Shown piece by piece: positions 29,559 through 38,680 of a DNA stretch of 64,000 nucleotides. Position numbers and translations under genes: made by a program. Source of the DNA: Caenimonas sp. SL110 (GTDB lineage Bacteria; Pseudomonadota; Gammaproteobacteria; Burkholderiales; Burkholderiaceae_C); the NCBI RefSeq assembly GCF_001044395.1, contig NZ_JANU01000037.1, positions 1 through 64,000 on the forward strand, in the 5' to 3' direction. Below the pieces are notes generated by a model. It was not told where the DNA came from and searched no databases. It saw nothing but the letters and a program-made list of their open reading frames with translations. The number at the start of each line of letters is the position of its first letter. Within the stretch, counting starts at the first letter, position 1.

Positions 29559-31730
29559 TCAGTATTTCGGTTCGTGTTTCCGGATAGCGTCCTTGACCCG
29601 GGAGGTCAGGGCGAATCCGGGGCCGTACTTTTCTGCCAATTCGGCGGCGCGTTTCTCGAACGCTTCAATGCCCGTGCCGTAGATGAACTGCATTGCGCCG
29701 CCCGTCCAGCCCGGAAACCCGATGCCGAAGATGGAGCCGATGTTGGCGTCATGCACCGTGGTCAGCACATTCTCTGCAAGGCAGCGTGCCGTCTCGACCG
29801 ACTGGCGATAGAGCAGGCGGTCTTGCAGGTCGCGCATGTCCCACTTCACATCCGCGCGCTCGAACAGTGACTTGAGTTCAGGCCAGAGAAATTTCTTCGC
29901 GCCTTTTTCTTCGGGGTATTCGTAGAACCCGCCGCCAGCCGCACGGCCGTTGCGGTCCCATTCCTTGACCATGCGCTCCACGATCAGCTCGCCCGGCGTC
30001 GCAATGTAGGTGCCGCCTTCCGCCCGCATGTCTGCGCGGGTCTGGTCGAGCACGTGCACCGACAGCGAGAGGGCGGTTTCATCGAGCACGGCAAGCGGAC
30101 CCACCGGCATGCCGGCCTGGATGCCAGCCTGTTCCACCACGGATGCGGGAATGCCTTCACCGATCATGGCCGCGCCTTCCATCACGAAGGTGCCGAACAC
30201 GCGTGAGGTGAAGAAGCCGCGCGAGTCGTTGACAACGATGGGAATCTTGCCGATGGCCTGCACGTAGTCGAATGCGCGCGCCACGGTCTCGTCGTCGGTC
30301 TCCTTGCCGCGAATGATTTCCACCAGCTTCATCTTGTCGACCGGGCTGAAGAAATGGATGCCGACGAACTTCGCCGGGTTGGAACTGGCTTTGGCAAGCC
30401 CAGTGATCGGCAAGGTGGACGTGTTGCTGGCGAAGAACCCGCCGGGCGCCAGCAGGGGCTCGGCCTCTTGCGTGACCTTTGCCTTGAGTTCGCGGTTCTC
30501 GAAAACGGCTTCGATGATCAGGTCGCAGCCTTGCAGTGCTTCGACCGACGCCGTTGGCGTGATGCGCGAGAGCAGCGCCTGCTGGTCGTGCGGGCTCATG
30601 CGGCCCTTCTCGACGCGCGGCTGCGTGATCTTCACGCTGTAGTTCTTGCCTGCATCGGCCCTGTCTTGCGTGACATCGCGCAGCACGGTCTCGATGCCAC
30701 GGCCGGCCTGCACATAGGCAATGCCGCCGCCCATCATTCCCGCGCCCAGAATGCCGACTTTCTTCGGTTTCCAGGGGGCGGTTCTGGCACCGCCCGCTGC
30801 AGCATCGGGCCGCGACTGCCCCGACTTGATCGCGTTCATGTTGAAGAAGAACGTGTTGATCATGTTCTTGGCCACCGGGCTCACGATCAGCTTGGCCAGA
30901 TAGCGTGATTCGATGCGCAGCGCAGTGTCGAAATCAACCTGCGCACCCTCGACCATGGCCGCAAGCGCGTACTCGGGCGCGGGGTAGCGTCCGCGCGTTT
31001 TTTGCCGGAGTACTGCGGGCGCTACGCTGAGCATGGCCGCGATCTTGGGGTTGCTCGGCGTGCCGCCGGGCATCTTGTAGTTCTTGTCGTCCCAGGGTTG
31101 GTGGATCGGGGTGCCGGTGTGCTTGCCGATGAAGGCGAGGGCGGCTGGGCGCAGCGCTGCCGCGTCAGGCACGAGCTCCTGGACGAGACCCAGCTCCAGC
31201 GCTTCGCGCGGTGAGAAGAGCTTGCTTTCCAGGATGTACGGCTGCGCGCCCAACAGACCGAGCAGCCGCGTCATCTTGGTGATGCCCGATGCGCCAGGGA
31301 TGAGGCCCAGCGTGATTTCGGGAAGGCCGAATTGAATCTTGGGGTTGTCCACCGCGACGCGGTAGTGGCCGATGAGTGCTACTTCCCAGCCACCCCCGAG
31401 CGCGGCGCCGTTCAGGCAGCTCACCACTGGTATGCCGAGCGTCTCCAGCGTGCGGAAGTTCTTCTTGGTTTGCTCGATCCCACGAAAGACCGCGGGCGCG
31501 TCGGCGGGCGTCAGGCGCATCGTGCCTTTCAGATCGGCGCCGGCAAAAAACGTTGTCTTGTTCGAAGCCAGGACGATGCCCTTGATCGCGTCCTTGTCCC
31601 TGACCACTTGCGCCGTGACGGCCGTCAGGTCTTCCTGCCATTGAGCGCACATCGTGTTGACAGGCGAGTCCGGCTCATCGAAGGTGATGGTGGCGATGCC
31701 CGATGAGAGTTCGTACTGGATGGTTTTCAT
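29559..31730 (-). CDS. Bifunctional enoyl-CoA hydratase / 3-hydroxyacyl-CoA dehydrogenase (FadB/FadJ-like)
   Basis: 723 residues from the ATG at 31730 (MKTIQYELSSG). The N-terminal crotonase domain (~1-200) has the oxyanion-hole segment FFAGADLKG and GLPEITLGLIPGASG with the catalytic Glu region. The NAD-binding domain starts near residue 320 (VGILGAGMMGGGIAYVQAGR), followed by 3HCDH C-terminal helices (FVGIHFFSPVDKMKLVEIIRG). It carries out two consecutive steps of fatty-acid beta-oxidation. The thiolase for the last step is the next gene upstream on the same strand, with a repeat between them. Confidence 0.95.
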   Translation of the reverse strand: MKTIQYELSSGIATITFDEPDSPVNTMCAQWQEDLTAVTAQVVRDKDAIKGIVLASNKTTFFAGADLKGTMRLTPADAPAVFRGIEQTKKNFRTLETLGIPVVSCLNGAALGGGWEVALIGHYRVAVDNPKIQFGLPEITLGLIPGASGITKMTRLLGLLGAQPYILESKLFSPREALELGLVQELVPDAAALRPAALAFIGKHTGTPIHQPWDDKNYKMPGGTPSNPKIAAMLSVAPAVLRQKTRGRYPAPEYALAAMVEGAQVDFDTALRIESRYLAKLIVSPVAKNMINTFFFNMNAIKSGQSRPDAAAGGARTAPWKPKKVGILGAGMMGGGIAYVQAGRGIETVLRDVTQDRADAGKNYSVKITQPRVEKGRMSPHDQQALLSRITPTASVEALQGCDLIIEAVFENRELKAKVTQEAEPLLAPGGFFASNTSTLPITGLAKASSNPAKFVGIHFFSPVDKMKLVEIIRGKETDDETVARAFDYVQAIGKIPIVVNDSRGFFTSRVFGTFVMEGAAMIGEGIPASVVEQAGIQAGMPVGPLAVLDETALSLSVHVLDQTRADMRAEGGTYIATPGELIVERMVKEWDRNGRAAGGGFYEYPEEKGAKKFLWPELKSLFERADVKWDMRDLQDRLLYRQSVETARCLAENVLTTVHDANIGSIFGIGFPGWTGGAMQFIYGTGIEAFEKRAAELAEKYGPGFALTSRVKDAIRKHEPKY

Positions 31731-31733
31731 ATT

Positions 31734-31821
31734 GGCTGTCATTGCGGGCCTGACCCGCAATCCATGTTGAAAGCGTTAGTGGCGTTGAGATGGATCCCGG
31801 CTCAGGGCCGGGATGACAGCC
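31734..31821. repeat. Dispersed palindromic repeat pair
   Basis: Unit 1 is TGTCATTGCGGGCC, TGA, CCCGCAATCCATG. Unit 2 is GGATCCCGGCTC, AGG, GCCGGGATGACAG. It is the same family as at 4202 and fills the thiolase-to-hydratase gap. A hairpin here could separate expression of the two beta-oxidation genes. Confidence 0.88.
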
Positions 31822-31825
31822 CACA

Positions 31826-33043
31826 TCAGATGCGTTCGACGATCGTCGCGATGCCCATGCCGCCGCCGACGCAAAGCGTCGCAAGCCCGTAGCGCAGATT
31901 CCGCCGGTGCAATTCATCGATCAGCGTGTTGAGGATCATTGCGCCGGTCGCACCGAGCGGATGCCCCATCGCGATCGCGCCGCCGTTCACGTTCACCTTT
32001 TCATGCGGCACACCCATCTCCTTCATGAACCGCATCGGCACTGCAGCGAATGCCTCGTTGACTTCAAAGAGATCGATCTGGTCGATGGTCAGGCCCGCTT
32101 TTGCAAGGGCCTTGCGCGCAGCCGGCATAGGTCCGGTCAGCATGATGGTCGGGTCGGCGCCAGAAAGCGCAGCCGCCAGGATGCGAGCGCGCGGCTTCAA
32201 TCCGTGCGTCTTGCCTGCTGCTTCACTGCCGATCAAGACAGCAGCCGCACCATCGACGATGCCCGACGAGTTGCCGGCGTGGTGCACATGGTTGATGCGC
32301 TCGACCTGCGGATAGCGGCTGATCGCGACGTCGTCGAAGCCCATGTCGCCCAGCTGCTGGAAGGCGGGCTTGAGTGATGCCAGACCTGCCATCGTCGTGT
32401 GCGGCTTGATGAATTCGTCCTGCGCGAGGATGGTCTGGTCCAGGAAGTCTTTGACCGCGACGACCGAGCCGGCAAAGTAGCCGCCTTCTCGTGCGCGGGC
32501 TGCGCGTTTCTGGCTTTCCATCGCGAATGCATCGACATCGTCGCGTGAGAATCCTTCGATCGTGGCGATGAGGTCGGCGCCAATGCCCTGCGGCACAAAC
32601 GATGTCGCACTGTTGGTTTCGGGGTCTTGTGCCCAGGCGCCGCCGTCGGAGCCGATCGGCACGCGGCTCATGCTCTCGACACCGCCTGCAACGACCAGGT
32701 CTTCCCAACCGGAGCGCACTTTCTGCGCGGCCATGTTGACGGCCTCCAGGCCCGATGCGCAAAAGCGATTGAGCTGCACGCCTGAGCACCGGTAGTCCCA
32801 TCCGGCCTTGAGCGCGGCGACCTTGGCGATGACGGAACCCTGCTCGCCGATGGGGGAGACCACGCCCATCACCACATCGTCGACCTGGCCGGTGTCGAAG
32901 TCGTTGCGGCGCTGCAGTTCGGTGAGGACGCCCGCCAGCAGGTTGACGGGCTTGACTTCGTGGAGGCTGCCGTCTTTCTTTCCCTTGCCGCGCGGGGTGC
33001 GAACGGCGTCGTAGACAAAGGCTTCGGAAAAGGCTTCTCGCAT
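31826..33043 (-). CDS. Acetyl-CoA C-acyltransferase (thiolase)
   Basis: 405 residues. The catalytic residues of a degradative thiolase are present: acyl-accepting Cys95 (NRFCASGLE), the [15 protein letters not shown]is, and the C-terminal proton-shuttle Cys in [10 protein letters not shown]. It starts [20 protein letters not shown]. With the downstream hydratase/dehydrogenase and the acyl-CoA dehydrogenase at 33586 it would complete fatty-acid beta-oxidation. Chain-length preference cannot be read from sequence. Confidence 0.95.
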   Translation of the reverse strand: MREAFSEAFVYDAVRTPRGKGKKDGSLHEVKPVNLLAGVLTELQRRNDFDTGQVDDVVMGVVSPIGEQGSVIAKVAALKAGWDYRCSGVQLNRFCASGLEAVNMAAQKVRSGWEDLVVAGGVESMSRVPIGSDGGAWAQDPETNSATSFVPQGIGADLIATIEGFSRDDVDAFAMESQKRAARAREGGYFAGSVVAVKDFLDQTILAQDEFIKPHTTMAGLASLKPAFQQLGDMGFDDVAISRYPQVERINHVHHAGNSSGIVDGAAAVLIGSEAAGKTHGLKPRARILAAALSGADPTIMLTGPMPAARKALAKAGLTIDQIDLFEVNEAFAAVPMRFMKEMGVPHEKVNVNGGAIAMGHPLGATGAMILNTLIDELHRRNLRYGLATLCVGGGMGIATIVERI

Positions 33044-33131
33044 GTCGGCTCCTCGTACGGCGCGTGCCGTGGCAATCGGAAGCAGCCAGTATATTCACCG
33101 CGCCAGCAGGGGCGGCGTGCGAGCAAGGGGC

Positions 33132-33452
33132 TTAGAGCACCGGCAAACCGCCGCAACTGAGGGGCGTGCGCAGTTCGTAGAGATCGAAGGTGTAGTCAAC
33201 GCCGTCCTGCCCTTTGCGGGTGGTGCGCGGTTGTGCTTCGCTCAGCAGGCGGCAAGGCGCCGGCACGCGAACGGTCAGGTAGCGGGCCTTGAGAAGATCG
33301 AGGACATGGGCATCGCGCCCGTTGATGGTGAGCACCAGGGGTTGCTGCTGGGACACGGTAGTCCGGGTCCATATCCTTTCCAGGATGCCGGCGTTCGCGC
33401 GGCGTATGGCGTTTCGTCCGGCAGTACAGAGAGAATCGATGATGGGTTCCAT
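33132..33452 (-). CDS. Hypothetical protein (about 106 aa)
   Basis: Not recognised. The frame reads MEPIIDSLCTAGRNAIRRAN at its start (an ATG further up would add 24 Cys-rich residues). It contains a short beta-alpha-like stretch around LVLTINGRDAHVLDLLKARYL. It has several Cys residues and no signal peptide or membrane segment. Codon use is compatible with coding, but the ribosome binding site is poor. It lies between the thiolase gene and the divergent acyl-CoA dehydrogenase gene. Confidence 0.4.
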   Translation of the reverse strand: MEPIIDSLCTAGRNAIRRANAGILERIWTRTTVSQQQPLVLTINGRDAHVLDLLKARYLTVRVPAPCRLLSEAQPRTTRKGQDGVDYTFDLYELRTPLSCGGLPVL

Positions 33453-33585
33453 GAGAACTTTCAAGCAAGAGCCAAAGCAACGGCAGCTGCAGTCGGTCGC
33501 CGCAAAGTCTGCCGATTGAATCACAAGGTACTGCTTTTAGAAGCGCGACTATATCTAAATAATTCACAAAAAAAGGAACTATCTG

Positions 33586-34749
33586 ATGATCGAACGCACA
33601 CTATTTGGACCGGACCACGAGGCATTTCGCGACAGCTTTCGCCGCTTCATCGAGAAAGAGATCGCGCCGTTCCATGCCGATTGGGAAGAGCAGGGCTACG
33701 TTGACAAGGCGGTCTGGAACAAGGCGGGCGCCAATGGATTTCTCTGCGCCACCTTGCCGGGTGAGTACGGGGGCGCCGGTGCTGACAAGCTCTATTCGGT
33801 CGTGCAGATGGAAGAACTCGCGCGCAGCGGGTTCACCGGCATCGGCTACAGCCTGCACAGTGAAATCGTCGCGCCGTACCTCCTGCATTACGGCACCGAC
33901 GAACAGAAGAAGCGCTTGCTGCCCCAGCTCGCGAGCGGCGAGATGGTGGGCGCAATCGCCATGAGCGAGCCGGCTGCGGGCAGCGATTTGCAGGGCGTCA
34001 AATCCACAGCGATCAGGCAGGACGACGGCAGCTACCTGCTCAACGGCAGCAAGACCTTCATCACCAACGGCTGGCATGCCGACCTGGTCATCGTCGTCGC
34101 CAAGACCAACCCGCAGGCGGGCGCCAAGGGAACGAGCCTGCTGCTGGTCGAGCGCGGCATGGCGGGCTTCGACAAGGGCAAGCGGCTCAAGAAGCTGGGG
34201 CTCAAGGCGCAAGACACGTCAGAGCTTTTCTTCGACAACGTTCGTGTGCCGGCAGAAAACCTGCTGGGCGGCGAGGCGTTCGAGAACAAGGGATTCATTT
34301 GCCTGATGGAACAGTTGCCGTGGGAGCGGATGCAGATCGCAGTCACAGCTGTTGCTGCCGCGCAGGCCGCCATCGACTGGACCGTGCAATACGTGAAAGA
34401 GCGCAAGGTATTCGGCCAGCCTGTAGGCGCCTACCAGAACACGCGCTACAAGCTGGCAGAGTTGCAGACCGAAGTGCAGGTGGCGCGTGTGTTCGTGGAC
34501 AAGTGCCTGGAACTGGTCTGCGACAACAAGCTCGACACGGCGACCGCCAGCATGGCCAAGTACTGGACCACCGACCTGCAGTGCAAGGTGATGGATGAGT
34601 GCCTGCAGCTGCACGGCGGCTACGGGTACATGTGGGAATACCCGATCACCCGCGCCTACGCCGATGCGCGCGTGCAGCGCATCTACGGCGGCACGAATGA
34701 AATCATGAAGGAAGTGATCACCAGGGCGATGGGGCTGGGAGGAAAGTAG
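33586..34749 (+). CDS. Acyl-CoA dehydrogenase (long-chain-like)
   Basis: 387 residues, FAD-dependent, catalysing the first step of beta-oxidation. Family signatures: AIAMSEPAAGSDLQGVKS, the mid-domain KTFITNGWHADLVIVVAKT, and the C-terminal QLHGGYGYMWEYPI and YGGTNEIMKEVI. Where medium-chain enzymes have the catalytic Glu (YEGT) this protein has Gly (YGGT), as in mammalian long-chain LCAD, where the base is on another helix. AAAGGAAC just before the ATG is a good ribosome binding site. It starts divergently from the thiolase block. Confidence 0.94.
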   Translation: MIERTLFGPDHEAFRDSFRRFIEKEIAPFHADWEEQGYVDKAVWNKAGANGFLCATLPGEYGGAGADKLYSVVQMEELARSGFTGIGYSLHSEIVAPYLLHYGTDEQKKRLLPQLASGEMVGAIAMSEPAAGSDLQGVKSTAIRQDDGSYLLNGSKTFITNGWHADLVIVVAKTNPQAGAKGTSLLLVERGMAGFDKGKRLKKLGLKAQDTSELFFDNVRVPAENLLGGEAFENKGFICLMEQLPWERMQIAVTAVAAAQAAIDWTVQYVKERKVFGQPVGAYQNTRYKLAELQTEVQVARVFVDKCLELVCDNKLDTATASMAKYWTTDLQCKVMDECLQLHGGYGYMWEYPITRAYADARVQRIYGGTNEIMKEVITRAMGLGGK

Positions 34750-34845
34750 GGCGGCTTGTCACGCTTGGCAATAACTGATGCGCTTGAACGCTACTTCTGC
34801 GCGCCGCACTGTGGCATCGTTAGCTTGAACAACCACGGCACAGCC

Positions 34846-35211
34846 ATGAACCTCGTAGTAGCAACCCGACACACTGGCCCCCACATGCGTTTCGACGTCG
34901 AGGGTCGCTGGCAAAACGGCGATGCGTTGAAGCTCGCTTACATGATCAAGGCGGCCGCGGCCCGGCTCAAGCTCGATAGCGTCATCATCGACCTGCGCAG
35001 GGTCGTGACGCCACCCGATGCCCAGGGCAAGTTTCTGATTTGCGATCGCCTGCGCCGCGCGCTCACCATGAATACACGTGTGGGTGTGGTTGCGTTGCCG
35101 GAGCTGGTGGACTGCGAAGCGCCGTCACTTGATCAATGCCCGGATGTGGCCCGGTTCGATGCGGAGTCCGAGGCACTTCGCTGGTTGGACCGCCAGAAAG
35201 TCGTGCATTGA
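34846..35211 (+). CDS. STAS/SpoIIAA-like hypothetical protein
   Basis: About 121 residues from the ATG at 34846 (MNLVVATRHTGPHMRF). Alternating beta and alpha stretches (RFDVEGRW, LKLAYMIKAAAARLKLDSVIIDLR, RVGVVALPELVDCE) recall the STAS/SpoIIAA-like fold. No catalytic residues are evident. A TTG 90 bases upstream would extend it, but that part is not convincing. Role unknown. It is the last gene before the type III-associated region. Confidence 0.6.
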   Translation: MNLVVATRHTGPHMRFDVEGRWQNGDALKLAYMIKAAAARLKLDSVIIDLRRVVTPPDAQGKFLICDRLRRALTMNTRVGVVALPELVDCEAPSLDQCPDVARFDAESEALRWLDRQKVVH

Positions 35212-35351
35212 ACCGTCGCTCGCCAGGCGAGTCGATTTGAACTGCGGTCTTAAAGGCTAGTATTTCCATAGAAGGCTAAATCTTCGGTGTTATATTCCCG
35301 CTTTGCGGGACCTCGGTGGTACCGCACAACGCATACCCCGGAGCTCAGAAG

Positions 35352-36674
35352 ATGCTTATCACCGCAGCGTGCGCGCATGCGCACCATCAGGGTCTTTTTG
35401 ACGTTTCTCCCGTTGAACCCATTGCCAGCAGTCCAAATCTCAACACGGAATTCCTGGTCGCCCTTCGTGAAGTCGGGCTCGGGCGCGCCCCAGGCAAGCG
35501 GGCGGACTGGCGGTCGGACTGCCGAGCGCACGCAGCCGATCAACCTGACCTGCAAGGCCTGGCCGCCGACTTCTGGGCTGCGCTGAGCAGCCGTGATTTG
35601 GTGCTGGATGTGCCTCCCGCAGACGCCCGCCTGATTGCCGATCTGCCGTTGCAAACATGGGCGGCATTGCGCGAACTGGTCAGGGAATCCGGCGAAGGCG
35701 CCTTGTCCCAGGCCAGCTTCGGGCCCGAGTTGGCACAGGGGAGCGCAACGATGGCCCAGGGCTTGCGCCTGCTCGGCGTCAAGCATCTCGAATTGCGTGC
35801 ACCAGTCAGCAGCCGCGCCATGTATTTCAATGCGTCGCGCAGTACCTTCGACGAGGACACTTCGCCCTGGCGACCGACCATTGATGTGTTCTGTACCGAG
35901 AGCGATACGCTTCTCCAGGATATCTATGTGAATGACGGTTCCGTCGTTGTGGGCCACGGCCTGGATGGCCTGGATGTCACGGTGCACTACACCGATGAAC
36001 AGGGCTATGTGTTGAGGTCTTCTCCTTTGCAGGTGCGATCGGCCGAACCAACCCGGATGGAGTTGCTTTTCGCCGATCTTCATCAAAGCAGGCGCGGCCG
36101 CGTGCTGGACCTTTCGGGTTGGACAGGGGAGCAAGCGCAAGCCGTACTCGCGCTAACCCAGAGTGATTGGAAGAACTGGCGCGCGAGTCTCTGGAAGGAT
36201 GTTCTGGACATGGTGCTTGTCGGTCCGGACCTTGACACCATGAGCCCGCTGATCGACGGCGTCTACCAGCTGTGCACGCTGGACGTTGATGCAGAGGTTG
36301 ATGCCGGCAGCCCTTCATATGCACTCCCGCTGCCTCCAGCGGCGACCGGCCAGGACGCGATCCTGCGCGCCGACCGGCAAACGCGAGATGCATTCTTCCA
36401 GTCAACCGGGAATGTCCAGGACGCCTTCCCCGACTTTGTGGCGGACGAGTGGTTTGACCGGCTGCTGGACGCCATCGATCCGGAGACTGGTACGACGCTG
36501 GACTTGTCCGAATGTCCGCAGGAAGTGGTCGACGTGCTGCACGAGTTCACACCCGCAGCATGGGACGCGATCGTCAAACATCCCGACGCCAAGGCGCTGA
36601 GCTCGATTTTCATGAGCCCAGAGCTGTACCGGGGCGGCTTGCTTCCGGTAGGGCTCGCGCAGTTTCTGGCCTGA
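35352..36674 (+). CDS. Orphan 440-aa protein, possible type III effector
   Basis: Starts at the ATG 35352 (MLITAACAHAHHQGLF), preceded by GGAG ten bases away. It has no signal peptide or membrane segment and resembles nothing I can name. The N-terminal ~70 residues are low in structure, and the rest alternates helices with motifs such as RGRVLDLSGWTGEQAQAVLAL and a late helical stretch DVLHEFTPAAWDAIVKHPDA. It converges on the effector gene at 36687 with only 12 bases between stops. A weak hrp box-like sequence (GGGACC, 14 bases, CAACGCA, 35307-35332) lies upstream, but its spacing differs from the four good boxes. Assignment is from location only. Confidence 0.5.
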   Translation: MLITAACAHAHHQGLFDVSPVEPIASSPNLNTEFLVALREVGLGRAPGKRADWRSDCRAHAADQPDLQGLAADFWAALSSRDLVLDVPPADARLIADLPLQTWAALRELVRESGEGALSQASFGPELAQGSATMAQGLRLLGVKHLELRAPVSSRAMYFNASRSTFDEDTSPWRPTIDVFCTESDTLLQDIYVNDGSVVVGHGLDGLDVTVHYTDEQGYVLRSSPLQVRSAEPTRMELLFADLHQSRRGRVLDLSGWTGEQAQAVLALTQSDWKNWRASLWKDVLDMVLVGPDLDTMSPLIDGVYQLCTLDVDAEVDAGSPSYALPLPPAATGQDAILRADRQTRDAFFQSTGNVQDAFPDFVADEWFDRLLDAIDPETGTTLDLSECPQEVVDVLHEFTPAAWDAIVKHPDAKALSSIFMSPELYRGGLLPVGLAQFLA

Positions 36675-36686
36675 GATTCCTGCGGT

Positions 36687-37994
36687 TCAGGATGTCGTGT
36701 CTGGGCCGGGGTCCGGTTTGGCGTCTGGCTTCTTGCTGAGGGCGCTGGCCCCCAGCTTTGCCAGGAATGAGCGTCGAACGGCGGCAGGTGCCGGCTCGGC
36801 GGGAACGGCTTGACGATCGGCTTCGGCCTTTTGACGTTGTTCGTCTTGTCGCACGAATTCCTGGAGCCGGCTTCGCATGCCGGGTGCACTCTGGGTCAAG
36901 TCGTACACCTGGTCGGCGACAAGGTTATGCACTGTCTTGAAGGCGAGCGACAGAGGGCCAAACAGGTCGATAGGGCTTCCGGGGGTCGTGGTGCGCCAAA
37001 GTTCGAGCAGCCTTTCCACATCCGCGCCAAACAAATTCAGTCGCGAATCGCTCAAGGCCCGGTCGGAGATGCATTGCTCGATCACCTGCGCCAGCACCAG
37101 ATATCGGTCCTTGTCATTTGCGTCGATGTAAACATCGCACAGCTTGAAAAACAGAACCAGCTCGGGCGAAAGCTTCAGCATGTCCAGTATCTCTTGCTTG
37201 GCTTGCGCAATACTCATCCATTGCGCGAACTGAGCGGCTCTCGGGTTCGGTAGTCCTACAAACCACCGTGACTCATCGGTGCGCTCTGGACGAGTTGTCG
37301 AGCGTGCGATCGCCTCGACGGCTTTTGCCAATGGAATTGGCTTTGGTACGCCTGCTTGCTGCACAGCAAAAGGAGAACTGGTTTCGCTTCCATAAGAGTC
37401 AGTCTCCATGGACGATTGCGATTGGGAGCGCCTGAGCTGATTTTTCCTCGCATTCGCATCGGCGTGCTCATCGGGGAGCGAAGGGTTGTCAGTCGAAGAA
37501 CTGGCGCCAAAACGGTCAACGGACCTTCGCGGGCTTCTGGCAGTCGCCCCGCCGGTGGAAAGCCATTGATTGCGTCTGGCCTGGGCCCTGGCGTCTGGGG
37601 TTTCGTGCTTTGACTCCGCAGCACGCAAGGATTCCGGCTCAGGCGGCTCCGGGAGTTGCATGTCTGCCGCAGGGCGCGGGTCCAGGCCCTGATTTTGAGT
37701 GACCGCGCCAAGGCCCATGAAGGAACTGGACCTGGGCGAACGGCTGGGGGATCGCAAGCGCAGCCCGCCGAGAAGACTTCTCAGGCTGCTCTGCGATCCG
37801 CTTCGCGTCAGGTTGGGGGACCTGATGTCGGCGTCGACCTGCATTCCACCTGTACCCGTGGAAGCACTGCTACCAGAGCCAGTGGGCGACTCTGCGCTCG
37901 CTGGCGGTGGCGTGCTCGGGTCAACCGAGACCGTGAGGGGCGCAGGCCGTGTTCTCAGGGCGTTTCGCGAAGGGGCTGATGAGCTGTTGGACAT
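36687..37994 (-). CDS. Candidate type III effector, Ser/Pro-rich N-terminus, partner of the adjacent chaperone
   Basis: 435 residues from the ATG at 37994 (MSNSSSAPSRNALRTRPAP). Residues 1-~215 are rich in Ser, Pro, Arg, Thr and Gly and probably disordered, as in many secreted effectors whose N-terminus is the type III signal. Residues ~225-390 are helical (QAKQEILDMLKLSPELVLFF, LARTV-like and LLELWRTTTPGSPIDLFGPL). The tail is Lys/Pro-rich. There is no Sec signal. The upstream gene, 67 bases away, encodes a CesT-type chaperone under an hrp box-like promoter, so the pair is likely one transcript. No catalytic motif was recognised. Confidence 0.6.
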   Translation of the reverse strand: MSNSSSAPSRNALRTRPAPLTVSVDPSTPPPASAESPTGSGSSASTGTGGMQVDADIRSPNLTRSGSQSSLRSLLGGLRLRSPSRSPRSSSFMGLGAVTQNQGLDPRPAADMQLPEPPEPESLRAAESKHETPDARAQARRNQWLSTGGATARSPRRSVDRFGASSSTDNPSLPDEHADANARKNQLRRSQSQSSMETDSYGSETSSPFAVQQAGVPKPIPLAKAVEAIARSTTRPERTDESRWFVGLPNPRAAQFAQWMSIAQAKQEILDMLKLSPELVLFFKLCDVYIDANDKDRYLVLAQVIEQCISDRALSDSRLNLFGADVERLLELWRTTTPGSPIDLFGPLSLAFKTVHNLVADQVYDLTQSAPGMRSRLQEFVRQDEQRQKAEADRQAVPAEPAPAAVRRSFLAKLGASALSKKPDAKPDPGPDTTS

Positions 37995-38061
37995 GATGAG
38001 TCTGGATGTGATGGGGTGAAGACAGATAGAGGTAGCAAGGTGCTGTGAGGTGAGGCGTCTG

Positions 38062-38559
38062 TCAGGCAAACCGTGAGATGTCGTGCGCGACTCTGGCCTG
38101 CATCGACGAGCTGCCAGGATCGACAGGGACAACGACGTCGTCATCGGCACCGCCCGGGCGCCACTGCTCGACCATCACCACGCCGCGCTCAATCAGGGCG
38201 TGCAAATCGTGCGGCGTGGAATCGAAGAGCTTGAAGACGCACTGGAGCAGTACGTCGCCGGTATCGGGGTTGCGGCTGAAAACGGGTGGGTTGACCTGCA
38301 GGGGTGCGAAGTTCGCATCCATCAGGGCTTGCAGGCCGGCCGCTGCATCGGGGCCGTCTTGCCCGAGAGGGCCGAATTCGAAGAGCACGAACACGTAGTC
38401 CGGGCAGGCGTGCGGGCAATGCACCAGGTTCACTGTCGCCCCGCGCAGCACCACATGGAACCCGACGCGCCCGACGGAGTCCTCTTTCAGGCGCGGGGTC
38501 GCAATCCCGACCAAGTCGCACAAACCGGCGCACAGGCCCTCGAAACTCGCAACAGCCAT
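38062..38559 (-). CDS. CesT-family type III secretion chaperone
   Basis: 165 residues, small and acidic, as is usual for class I type III chaperones, which dimerise and hold one effector in a secretable state. The pattern LMDANFAPLQVNPPVFSRNP then DVLLQCVFKLFD, then a helix ending VVMVEQWR, follows the CesT/Tir-chaperone fold, including the late Trp-Arg. The C-terminus (after residue ~135) is Asp/Val/Pro-rich. The start is the ATG at 38559; an hrp box-like promoter lies 47 bases upstream. The Ser/Pro-rich candidate effector follows. Confidence 0.78.
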   Translation of the reverse strand: MAVASFEGLCAGLCDLVGIATPRLKEDSVGRVGFHVVLRGATVNLVHCPHACPDYVFVLFEFGPLGQDGPDAAAGLQALMDANFAPLQVNPPVFSRNPDTGDVLLQCVFKLFDSTPHDLHALIERGVVMVEQWRPGGADDDVVVPVDPGSSSMQARVAHDISRFA

Positions 38560-38605
38560 GAATGTTCCTACGAAACTCGCGTCACAACAGATTCCTATTA
38601 CGAAC

Positions 38606-38633
38606 TGTGTAACTTCACTTGCGGTTTCGTTCC
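38606..38633 (-). promoter_or_regulatory. hrp box-like promoter of the chaperone-effector operon
   Basis: On the minus strand: GGAACG (38633-38628), 15 bases, TTACACA (38612-38606). Same spacing and TTAC core as the boxes at 17029, 43748 and 45930. It lies 47 bases from the chaperone ATG and just downstream of a terminator on the same strand. Confidence 0.75.
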
Positions 38634-38649
38634 GGGACGGGCCGGAAAG

Positions 38650-38680
38650 AAAAAATCCCCCGCCCTTGCGAGCGGAGGAT
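38650..38680 (-). terminator. Rho-independent terminator upstream of the chaperone operon
   Basis: On the minus strand: ATCCTCCGC, 8-base loop, GCGGGGGAT (nine pairs, one mismatch), then TTTTTT. No protein gene on this strand ends near it, so it either insulates the hrp-type promoter or ends a small RNA. Confidence 0.6.

Noticed and set aside
35281..35306. Possible PIP/hrpII box (TTCG, 16 bases, TTGC) before the orphan gene
   Set aside because: The second half lacks TTCG and the spacing is off by one; not comparable to real PIP boxes.
35297..35309. Small hairpin CCCGC-TTT-GCGGG as terminator
   Set aside because: Only five pairs and no T-run on either side.
35307..35332. hrp box-like GGGACC, 14 bases, CAACGCA
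   Set aside because: One mismatch in the -35, a 14-base spacer and no TTAC core, unlike the four consistent boxes. Kept only as a weak note in the gene entry.
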